Shown: in pieces, positions 1-4,586 of the stretch
How the letters are laid out: each line of letters opens with the position of its first letter
Numbering within the stretch: position 1 is the stretch's first letter
Assembly: GCA_016204595.1 (NCBI GenBank)
Contig: JACQKJ010000013.1
Location: 1 to 5,489 of the forward strand
Source: Candidatus Komeilibacteria bacterium
GTDB taxonomy: Bacteria > Patescibacteriota > Patescibacteriia > UBA1558 > 2-01-FULL-52-15
Length of the DNA stretch: 5,489 nucleotides
Direction: 5' to 3'
Notes under the pieces: generated by a model
Database searches by the model: none
Seen by the model: only the letters and a program-made list of their open reading frames with translations
Told to the model about the DNA's origin: nothing
Translations under genes and position numbers: made by a program

Positions 1-561
1 GTCGTACATCGTCATCACTGCCCCCAAGATTTCCAAATTAGGATTTACATGTTGCTTGATGAGGTCGATGGTCGTGAGCTGCTGCCCCAAGCCTTCAAGC
101 GCGTAGTATTCGCACTGCACCGGAATGAGCACTTCTCGGGCAGCGGCAAGGCTGTTGATGGTCAGAAGGCCCAAGGACGGCGGATTATCGATAAGAATAA
201 AATCATAGAACGTATCGACGTCTTTCAAATTCTCGCGCAGCACATACTCGCGCTCCGGATGATTGACGAGCTCCACCGAAGCACCGGCAAGGTCCGGTGT
301 CGAAGGGGCCACGTGCAGATTTTCCTCGACAATCCTGACGACATCACGCAAAGGCAGATTCGGGTCGATCAACACCTCGTAGATACCCCTCGTCAATTCC
401 TTATAATTGATGCCCAGGCCTACAGATGCGTTACCCTGCGGATCGATATCGATCAAGAGCACCCGGTAGCCGGATTCCGCCAAATACGAAGCAAGATTGA
501 CCGCGGTCGTGGTCTTACCGACCCCTCCTTTTTGATTCACGATGGAAATTATACGAGCCAT
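1..561 (-). CDS. parA: ParA/Soj-type chromosome-partitioning ATPase, C-terminus off the left edge
   Basis: This is a cytoplasmic P-loop ATPase of the ParA/Soj (MinD-like) family, which with ParB segregates replicon origins by ATP-dependent DNA binding. The visible 187 residues begin MARIISIVNQKGGVGKTT. The deviant Walker A (K11-G-G-V-G-K16-T-T) contains the signature lysine of the family. The Walker A' region LLIDIDPQGNAS lies near residues 35-46, and the Walker B LIDNPPSLGLLT follows (Asn where many Soj proteins have Cys). The reading frame stays open to base 1 and ends in GAVMTMYD, typical of the fold just before the last third, so about 70 residues are missing by family length. The start at 561 is chosen because the Walker A then sits at the usual distance from the N-terminus. 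A parB gene may follow beyond the window; I cannot see it. Divergent from the next gene. Confidence 0.95.
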   Translation of the reverse strand, partial: MARIISIVNQKGGVGKTTTAVNLASYLAESGYRVLLIDIDPQGNASVGLGINYKELTRGIYEVLIDPNLPLRDVVRIVEENLHVAPSTPDLAGASVELVNHPEREYVLRENLKDVDTFYDFILIDNPPSLGLLTINSLAAAREVLIPVQCEYYALEGLGQQLTTIDLIKQHVNPNLEILGAVMTMYD

Positions 562-570
562 TGCAGCATA

Positions 571-579
571 AGTATATCA
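571..579 (-). promoter_or_regulatory. Extended -10 promoter of parA
   Basis: On the minus strand the bases read TGATATACT, an extended -10 element (TGn plus TATACT, 5 of 6 to TATAAT). No convincing -35 box is seen at 17 nt. The predicted start of transcription (about 563-565) is only 2-4 nt before the ATG at 561, so the mRNA would be nearly leaderless. A GGAGG at 588-592 (minus strand) lies upstream of this -10 and would not be in the transcript. Confidence 0.5.
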
Positions 580-610
580 AAGAATCGCCTCCAAAGCACT
601 GCAATAGAAC

Positions 611-632
611 TGTGGAGCTTCGTAAGCTCACA
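611..632. promoter_or_regulatory. Dyad in the divergent spacer, candidate operator
   Basis: TGTG(G)AGCTT at 611-620 is the inverted complement of AAGCTCACA at 624-632, giving nine paired bases with one extra G and a 3-nt centre. It ends one base before the extended -10 of the plus-strand gene and covers its -35 region. A second inverted repeat, CGTAAG 621-626 and CTTACG 640-645, overlaps the -10 box itself. The position suits a repressor site acting on the rightward promoter, but no regulator is identified and a small dyad can arise by chance. Confidence 0.35.
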
Positions 633-641
633 TGCTATACT
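633..641 (+). promoter_or_regulatory. Extended -10 promoter of the ferric-reductase-like gene
   Basis: TGCTATACT is an extended -10 element, with TG one base upstream of TATACT (636-641). The hexamer 17 nt upstream (TGGAGC, 613-618) is a poor -35, as is common for extended -10 promoters. Transcription should begin near 647-649, at or next to the ATG at 649, which predicts a leaderless mRNA. The eight bases TATACTTA are also present in the parA promoter on the other strand. Confidence 0.55.
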
Positions 642-648
642 TACGTGA

Positions 649-1365
649 ATGGATCAGCAACCACCGCCGTCCGATATTTTCGCACGCCACATCATACGAA
701 AAATGTGGTGGGAAAGCATTGTCTTTGGATTACTGCTCTTCTCGGCTTTTGTCATACTCACCTCTGTGCTGGACGGTGGATTGCATCTTCTAACCATCAG
801 CAAGGCGCTCGCCGGCGCTTCGGCCCTGCTCATCGGCTCGTCATTCGCCCTGAGCGGTTTTTGTTATTACTTTGATTTTTTGGATACCAAGATCGCGTAC
901 CGCAAATACCTGGGCTTGGTCGGCTATTACTTCGCCCTGCTCTATTCCGTATCGCTCCTCGCGATCGATCCTGATCGGTATTTCTATGGTTTCTTCGAAA
1001 ATTTTTTGTCGGCTGATATCCTTCTCGGATTGATCTCGATGACGTTCTTGACCTACATGGCGCTCATCTCAAAAGTATCCATAATGAAAAAAATGGGTCC
1101 GCACCGATGGCGCGTTGCATTGCGACTCGGATACGTAGCCTGGGTACTCCTCGTCGTTCGCGCGTATATCCTCGAACGCTATCTCTGGACAGCTTGGCTT
1201 TCGACATGGAACGGTTTCCCGCCGCCGCGGCTGTTACTGTCACTCTTTGTGGTGGCGGTCATTTTTTTCCGCATATCGATTTCCGTATCCAAATACGTCA
1301 GACGTTCCCGCGCGGCTAAACCGGTCGATGCCGCGCCCGACCAATCTCATACACTAACCTCTTAA
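649..1365 (+). CDS. Six-helix membrane protein resembling the ferric reductase/YedZ (MsrQ) domain, heme ligands absent
   Basis: A 238-residue integral membrane protein with about six hydrophobic helices (roughly 24-41, 50-75, 86-106, 121-143, 157-177, 194-215) and a basic, hydrophilic C-tail. The pattern of helices 3-5 (YRKYLGLVGYYFALLYS, then DILLGLISMTFLTYMALIS, then HRWRVALRLGYVAWVLLVVR) matches ferric-reductase-like transmembrane proteins, which carry heme electron transport. The His residues normally on helices 3 and 5 are not there: S100 and R171 sit at the expected places, and the only His are at 14, 46, 152 and 234. Heme binding of the usual kind is therefore unlikely. No Shine-Dalgarno precedes the ATG; the promoter places it at the transcript start. 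The DoxX-like gene follows after 4 nt, so the two are very likely cotranscribed. The family call is by remembered pattern and moderate; otherwise it is an unassigned polytopic membrane protein. Confidence 0.85.
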   Translation: MDQQPPPSDIFARHIIRKMWWESIVFGLLLFSAFVILTSVLDGGLHLLTISKALAGASALLIGSSFALSGFCYYFDFLDTKIAYRKYLGLVGYYFALLYSVSLLAIDPDRYFYGFFENFLSADILLGLISMTFLTYMALISKVSIMKKMGPHRWRVALRLGYVAWVLLVVRAYILERYLWTAWLSTWNGFPPPRLLLSLFVVAVIFFRISISVSKYVRRSRAAKPVDAAPDQSHTLTS

Positions 1366-1369
1366 CCCT

Positions 1370-1861
1370 ATGCACGATACGTTCCAACAAAAACTCTGGG
1401 GTCTCTTGCGTATTGCTTTTGGTTTCATTTTCTTCTGGGCGTTCGTTGATAAGCTCTTCGGCCTGGGCTTCGCAACGACAATGGAGAAAGCGTGGCTCAA
1501 TGGCGGATCACCAACTCTTGGTTTTCTGAAACTGGCTTCCAAAGGCCCGCTCGCGCCGCTGTACCAAATCATAGCCGGAACCCCGCTTGTTGATTGGCTC
1601 TTCATGCTTGGCCTGCTGGGCATCGGTACCGCGCTCCTCCTGGGCATTGGCATGCGCATCGCCTGCTACAGCGGGGCTGTCCTCGTCATACTCATGTATA
1701 CGGCGGTTCTGCCTCCGGCCAACAATCCCATTCTTGACGAGCACATTATCTACTTTTTCGTGTTTCTGCTCCTTGGCGCGTTCAACGCCGGCGACTATCT
1801 GGGCTTCGGCGTGCAATGGAAAAAAACCGGACTTGTCAAACAATACCCTTTCCTCGCATAA
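1370..1861 (+). CDS. DoxX/DoxD-like membrane protein (thiosulfate:quinone oxidoreductase small-subunit family)
   Basis: A 163-residue protein with four hydrophobic helices (about 11-32, 72-94, 98-114, 124-140). Strong family signatures are FFWAFVDKLFGLGF (21-34), AWLNGGSPTLGFL (41-53), VDWLFMLGLLGIG (74-86), LLGIGMRIA (90-98) and LPPANNPILDEHIIY (114-128). Relatives include the DoxD subunit of archaeal thiosulfate:quinone oxidoreductase, and DoxX proteins linked to thiol and oxidative stress. The exact substrate cannot be read from the sequence. It starts 4 nt after the stop of the upstream gene and has no Shine-Dalgarno, so translation probably depends on coupling. I infer that it works with the ferric-reductase-like neighbour in membrane redox chemistry. 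No DoxA-like partner is seen in the window. Confidence 0.9.
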   Translation: MHDTFQQKLWGLLRIAFGFIFFWAFVDKLFGLGFATTMEKAWLNGGSPTLGFLKLASKGPLAPLYQIIAGTPLVDWLFMLGLLGIGTALLLGIGMRIACYSGAVLVILMYTAVLPPANNPILDEHIIYFFVFLLLGAFNAGDYLGFGVQWKKTGLVKQYPFLA

Positions 1862-1908
1862 CGGATGCTTTGTTCCGACTGCGAATGGCCATAGGCGCAT
1901 AGGTCACC

Positions 1909-1938
1909 TGAAATACCATGCATCCCAAGGCTGTAGTA
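1909..1938 (+). promoter_or_regulatory. Putative ECF-sigma promoter, copy 1 (autoregulation of the sigma gene)
   Basis: TGAAATAC (1909-1916), a 15-nt spacer, then TGTAGTA (1932-1938). The predicted start near 1945 lies about 8 nt before the sigma ATG. The same two blocks recur at 3253-3281 with a 14-nt spacer. A GAAA-containing -35 with a non-TATAAT -10 at this spacing is typical of ECF sigma promoters, and autoregulation of ECF genes is common. No sigma-70-like promoter was found in this 91-bp gap. Confidence 0.5.
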
Positions 1939-1952
1939 GGTAGCGTCTCACC

Positions 1953-2525
1953 ATGTCCGACAAAACCGATGAGGAAATCGCTGCACACGTGCAACAAGGC
2001 GATGGAGAATCGTTCGGTTTGCTTATGGAGCGATACCAGCAAAAGATAACGCGATACGCCCGCAAATTTCTTTTTAAAAATGAAAGTGATATCGAGGATA
2101 TCGTGCAGGAAGCGTTCATAAAAGCCTATACGAATATCAGGGGATTCGATGTAAAGCGGCGTTTCTCCCCGTGGATGTACCGCATCGCCCATAACGAGTT
2201 CATCAACGCCGCAAAGAAACGCGGACGCGAAAAAATAGCATACCTCGATCTCGATACTATCTTCCCGCAGCCCGTCTCCCCGGAAATGGCAGACGCCGAG
2301 GTGACTCGCACTGAAATGCGCGAGCTGCTCGAGCAATGCCTGGGACAGCTTGCGCCCAAGTACCGAGAGCCCTTGGTCCTCTACTACTTTGAAGGAATGG
2401 ACTATAAGGAGCTATCCGACATTTTGCAGATACCGGTGTCGACGGTCGGCGTGCGCCTGACGCGAGGCAAGTCGATCATGAAAACACTGGTCACAAAAAT
2501 TCAACACGATCATGCCCGAGAATAA
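1953..2525 (+). CDS. ECF-like sigma-70 family RNA polymerase sigma factor
   Basis: A 190-residue two-domain sigma factor, the usual size for the extracytoplasmic-function group. Region 2 spans about 20-90: ESFGLLMERYQQKITRYARKF, then the region 2.2-like DIVQEAFIKAYTNI (49-62) and the promoter-melting part FSPWMYRIAHNEFINAAKK (71-89). Region 4 spans about 120-175, with the helix-turn-helix in DYKELSDILQIPVSTVGVRLTRG (150-172) that reads the -35 box. Regions 1 and 3 are absent, as expected. It would direct polymerase to a small regulon. The gene overlaps the following membrane-protein gene by 14 nt, a strong sign of translational coupling with a partner that controls its activity. A candidate promoter of its own type lies just upstream. 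No strong Shine-Dalgarno is present. Confidence 0.95.
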   Translation: MSDKTDEEIAAHVQQGDGESFGLLMERYQQKITRYARKFLFKNESDIEDIVQEAFIKAYTNIRGFDVKRRFSPWMYRIAHNEFINAAKKRGREKIAYLDLDTIFPQPVSPEMADAEVTRTEMRELLEQCLGQLAPKYREPLVLYYFEGMDYKELSDILQIPVSTVGVRLTRGKSIMKTLVTKIQHDHARE

Positions 2526-3255
2526 CCAACCAACAACCCTGCGCTCCGTTATTTTGGATGAGATAAAAAAAGGGCAGCTTCGGATGCGGCCGAAATGGCA
2601 TTTTGTTCTCCGCAATTCTCTTTTGATAACCGGCGGCGTTATCCTGTTTCTGGTGCTTCTGTATCTGGTCAGTTTCGTCGCATTCGTGCTCCGGCAGAAC
2701 GGCGTTTGGTTCGTGCCCATCTTCGGATTGCGCGGCTGGTTGGCATTTATGATCTCGCTGCCCTGGCTCCTGATCGGCTTATCGCTCGTCTTCATGGTCA
2801 TCCTGGAACTCTTGGTGCGGCACTGTGCGTTCGCCTATCATCGGCCGCTGCTCTATTCGCTTCTGGGCATTATGTTGGTCGTTCTGGCCGGCAGTTTTCT
2901 GGTCAATCAGACAACGTTGCACTTACAGCTGGCACAATTTTCCGAAAAACATCCATTGCTTCTCACCGGCCCTTTTTATCGTGGATTCGGCCACGAACGG
3001 TTCAGAGATATCCATCCGGGACTCATCACGGGCACGACAACCAACGGGATTGTGATCCAAACGGAACGCGGCGAAACGCTGTACATCGGCATCACTCCGC
3101 ACACACGCCTGCCGCTGGGTATGGATTTCACCGTAGGCGATGTCATCGTGGTCTTTGGTGACCGTGATGACGATTTGATCGAAGCATATGGCATACGCAG
3201 AGTTCCGATAGAGCCAATGATGCCCATGATGCGCCGCTACGCCCCGCGGTACTGA
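2512..3255 (+). CDS. Three-helix membrane protein with external beta-rich domain, probable sigma-factor partner (anti-sigma candidate)
   Basis: A 247-residue protein. Residues 1-32 are a short basic cytoplasmic segment (SVILDEIKKGQLRMRPKWHF). Three hydrophobic helices follow at about 34-60, 76-102 and 112-131. Residues 132-247 should lie outside the membrane and contain strand-like stretches (GLITGTTTNGIVIQTERGETLYI, then VGDVIVVFGDRDDDLIEAYGIRR) suggesting a small barrel, perhaps similar to DUF5666-like domains. The tail EPMMPMMRRYAPRY is Met-rich. The ATG lies inside the sigma gene, 14 nt before its stop, and no Shine-Dalgarno is present, so coupled translation is expected. Tight coupling to an ECF gene suggests that it holds or releases the sigma factor in response to an envelope signal. 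It lacks any recognised zinc anti-sigma motif (HxxxCxxC), so the role is inferred from context. I recall similar sigma/membrane pairs in Parcubacteria. Confidence 0.9.
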   Translation: MPENNQPTTLRSVILDEIKKGQLRMRPKWHFVLRNSLLITGGVILFLVLLYLVSFVAFVLRQNGVWFVPIFGLRGWLAFMISLPWLLIGLSLVFMVILELLVRHCAFAYHRPLLYSLLGIMLVVLAGSFLVNQTTLHLQLAQFSEKHPLLLTGPFYRGFGHERFRDIHPGLITGTTTNGIVIQTERGETLYIGITPHTRLPLGMDFTVGDVIVVFGDRDDDLIEAYGIRRVPIEPMMPMMRRYAPRY

Positions 3256-3281
3256 AATACTAAGACCAAGCCGTTGTAGTA
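3253..3281 (+). promoter_or_regulatory. Putative ECF-sigma promoter, copy 2
   Basis: TGAAATAC (3253-3260), 14-nt spacer, TGTAGTA (3275-3281). The TGA is also the stop codon of the membrane-protein gene. The predicted transcript begins near 3288, exactly where the self-complementary region starts, giving a leader of about 205 nt before the secreted-protein gene. It matches the motif upstream of the sigma gene in both blocks. Confidence 0.5.
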
Positions 3282-3289
3282 CTAGCTGC

Positions 3290-3358
3290 GGGGACCAAGG
3301 AAGCAACGGGGCCAAACGAGAGGATGGTGAGCTGCCCTTGGTCCTCATTGTTGGCCCC
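3290..3358 (+). ncRNA. Candidate structured RNA leader with crossing helices
   Basis: Segment A (3290-3300, GGGGACCAAGG) pairs with A' (3336-3346) over 11 bp, one of them G-U. Segment B (3308-3315, GGGGCCAA) pairs perfectly with B' (3351-3358). The order A-B-A'-B' is crossed, so the helices either form a pseudoknot or exclude each other. Only 4 nt separate A' from B', which is short for spanning an 11-bp helix, so alternation may be likelier. A nested alternative also exists: A with B' (one bulged A) outside B with A' (one G-U). The region is in the untranslated leader expected from promoter copy 2. It resembles no riboswitch class I recognise, and no poly-U terminator follows it. The function may be control of the downstream gene or a small RNA. 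Confidence 0.4.
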
Positions 3359-3368
3359 TGAAAGCAGA

Positions 3369-3397
3369 CGAAAGAAAGAATGGTCTGCGTTGTAGTA
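3369..3397 (+). promoter_or_regulatory. Putative ECF-sigma promoter, copy 3 (weaker)
   Basis: CGAAAGAA (3369-3376), 14-nt spacer, TGTAGTA (3391-3397). The -10-like block is identical to the other two copies; the -35-like block keeps only GAAA and a few other bases. Predicted start near 3404 would give a leader of about 90 nt lacking the A/B helices. GCAGAC at 3364-3369 and 3405-3410 both complement GTCTGC at 3383-3388 inside the spacer, so two hairpins compete over this promoter. Confidence 0.35.
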
Positions 3398-3448
3398 CTG
3401 AATTGCAGACGTGAATCCGAAGCCTGAATGCGTACTCTCCGCACCGGC

Positions 3449-3462
3449 GCAGCGGAAGCTGC
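3449..3462 (+). other. Small GNRA-loop hairpin in the 5' untranslated region
   Basis: GCAGC (3449-3453), loop GGAA, GCTGC (3458-3462): a 5-bp GC-rich stem closed by a GNRA-type tetraloop, 30 nt before the ATG at 3493. It could be a stabilising or regulatory leader element; short hairpins of this kind also occur by chance. Confidence 0.3.
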
Positions 3463-3492
3463 TGCACCTAACTACTAACTGAAACGAAACAT

Positions 3493-3939
3493 ATGAAGAA
3501 AAAAATGTTAGTCTATGCGTTTGTGCCGGCAATGCTCGGCGTCGGGCTCTTTACGGTCAACATCGCCTCGGCGCACGGCTGGTTCAGCGGTTTCGGAACC
3601 TTGTCCGCCGATGAGATCGCCTCCCGCCAACAGGAGCGCTTCCAGCACGAAGCTGACATACTGGGAATAAGCGTTGACGAAGTAAAAAACGCATGGGCGC
3701 AAGGTAAGTCGCTTTGGGAACTTGCTGAAGAAAAAGGCATTACACAGGAGCAGATCCAGCAGCGCATGAAAGATGCATTCACCCAGCAAATGAAAACGCA
3801 CATGCAGACGCTGGTTGACCAAGGCGTCATCACGCAGGCTCAAGCCGATGCCCGCCTGCAATTCATGCAGAACAACGCGCAGAATGGCAAACGCATGATG
3901 GGCATGGGCATGCGTTTCCATCGCGAATTAGGGTTCTGA
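3493..3939 (+). CDS. Small secreted helical protein with Met-rich C-terminus
   Basis: A 148-residue exported protein. MKKK, a hydrophobic core (about 5-24) and AxA at 25-27 form a clear Sec signal peptide, with cleavage expected after A27 (mature start HGWFSGF). The mature part is helical and amphipathic: ADILGISVDEVKNAWAQGKS, LWELAEEKGITQEQIQQRMKD, then LVDQGVITQAQADARLQFM. This resembles small secreted proteins of the DUF2680 kind, with short LGI..eV and G.iT..qA repeats. The tail KRMMGMGMRFHRELGF (133-148) contains four Met and a His that could bind a soft metal. No lipobox or catalytic motif is seen. It lies 237 bp after the membrane-protein gene, behind two candidate ECF promoters, so it may be the regulon target or the periplasmic sensor. 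It also recalls helical envelope-stress proteins (CpxP/Spy, CnrX) in layout, without proof of homology. No Shine-Dalgarno precedes the ATG. Confidence 0.88.
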   Translation: MKKKMLVYAFVPAMLGVGLFTVNIASAHGWFSGFGTLSADEIASRQQERFQHEADILGISVDEVKNAWAQGKSLWELAEEKGITQEQIQQRMKDAFTQQMKTHMQTLVDQGVITQAQADARLQFMQNNAQNGKRMMGMGMRFHRELGF

Positions 3940-3956
3940 GGATCAAGAAAAATGCA

Positions 3957-3978
3957 GAAGAGGCCGTTGGGCCTCTTC
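3957..3978 (-). terminator. Hairpin terminator between convergent genes
   Basis: GAAGAGGCC (3957-3965), loop GTTG, GGCCTCTTC (3970-3978): a perfect 9-bp stem. On the minus strand it is followed by TGCATTTTTC, a T-run starting 4 nt after the stem, so it should end the minus-strand operon, whose last stop codon is only 3 nt before the stem. On the plus strand the tail (GTCCTATCC) is not T-rich, so termination of the secreted-protein gene there would be weaker. Confidence 0.65.
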
Positions 3979-3981
3979 GTC

Positions 3982-4554
3982 CTATCCGGGAAGTTTGCAT
4001 CGCAACGGATCACGGATATTCTTTGCGATGAAATAAATTGAAGCAAACAAAATAAGATTGCCGGCGATCATGAACTCTGCTCCGCGAAGCGGCAATGCTC
4101 CGAGAAAGGTTCCTGCGACCGACAGGCCGATAAGCGAGATAAGGATCACTGAACCGCACGCTGCGCAGCCGACCCCCAGAAGCGCTACCGCGATACCGAC
4201 AAAGCCCAGCCCCGCGGCGCGGTACTGCGCGACCCGGTGCGAAAGGAAGTAGGCGAGCAACGCCGCATACATGCCGATGCTGATAGCCAGAAGCAACGTC
4301 AAGAGCTGCGGCAGCAGGCCCGGTATCACCGAGAATGAAAAAAGCGTGTGAAAAAAGAATCGCAACCGTGTTGCCAGAGTAAAACCGGGGAAGGTCAGCG
4401 TGAATTTCAAAATAGACAGTTGCGGCAGCGCTGATGCAAACAGCAAGGCGCCGAACGTAACCCCTGCGGCGATGGCATAATAACGTCGCCGTCTCAAAAC
4501 AGCGACGATGGTCGCAAGAATTGATGTGTGCGTCTGGGCATCCTGACGGTGCAT
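3982..4554 (-). CDS. Polytopic membrane protein with an intramembrane CxxC motif (GVGCAACGS), function unknown
   Basis: A 190-residue protein with a basic N-terminus (LRRRRYY, 20-26) and hydrophobic stretches at about 27-45, 76-106, 113-128, 134-150 and 160-178. The notable feature is GVGCAACGS (127-135), with C130 and C133 within or at the edge of a helix; a further Cys lies in the C-terminal RDPLRCKLPG. I recall a G.GCaACG pattern in unassigned bacterial and archaeal membrane proteins; a thiol-redox or metal-handling role is possible but unproven. The gene lies 32 nt after the stop of the ZIP gene on the same strand, so the two probably form an operon ending at the hairpin near 3957-3978. 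The ATG at 4554 has no Shine-Dalgarno; no better start is seen. A long overlapping frame on the same strand (4010-4606) is Arg/His-rich and not membrane-like, and was discarded. Confidence 0.85.
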   Translation of the reverse strand: MHRQDAQTHTSILATIVAVLRRRRYYAIAAGVTFGALLFASALPQLSILKFTLTFPGFTLATRLRFFFHTLFSFSVIPGLLPQLLTLLLAISIGMYAALLAYFLSHRVAQYRAAGLGFVGIAVALLGVGCAACGSVILISLIGLSVAGTFLGALPLRGAEFMIAGNLILFASIYFIAKNIRDPLRCKLPG

Positions 4555-4586
4555 GTTTAAACAATCTAACGAGCCTTTTGAGTGAT

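Larger units (their letters stand above)
3272..3399. repeat. 12-bp direct repeat CGTTGTAGTACT at the two ends
   Basis: The 12-mer occurs at 3272-3283 and 3388-3399, 116 bp apart. Each copy contains the TGTAGTA block proposed as the -10 of an ECF promoter. The unit looks like two tandem promoters with a structured segment between them; a partly duplicated promoter region is another explanation. Confidence 0.6.

Noticed and set aside
49..648. A 199-codon plus-strand frame at the left edge
   Set aside because: It is antisense to the parA coding region, whose Walker motifs are unmistakable; high-GC third positions keep the opposite strand open.
3290..3358. An intrinsic terminator for the sigma operon formed by the A/A' or B/B' stems
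   Set aside because: Neither stem is followed by a T-run on the plus strand, and the A/A' loop is 35 nt long.
3324..3395. A 23-codon leader-peptide-like frame (MVSCPWSSLLAPE...) in the structured gap
   Set aside because: The only Shine-Dalgarno-like bases (GAGAGG) touch the ATG with no spacer, there is no run of one regulatory amino acid, and its stop lies inside the promoter block, so it is probably accidental.
2923..3532. Two long minus-strand frames (2923-3444 and 3260-3532) crossing the gap at 3256-3492
   Set aside because: They lie antisense to well-supported genes at their ends, have low-complexity Ser/Arg-rich composition with no family resemblance, and cover the palindromic leader.
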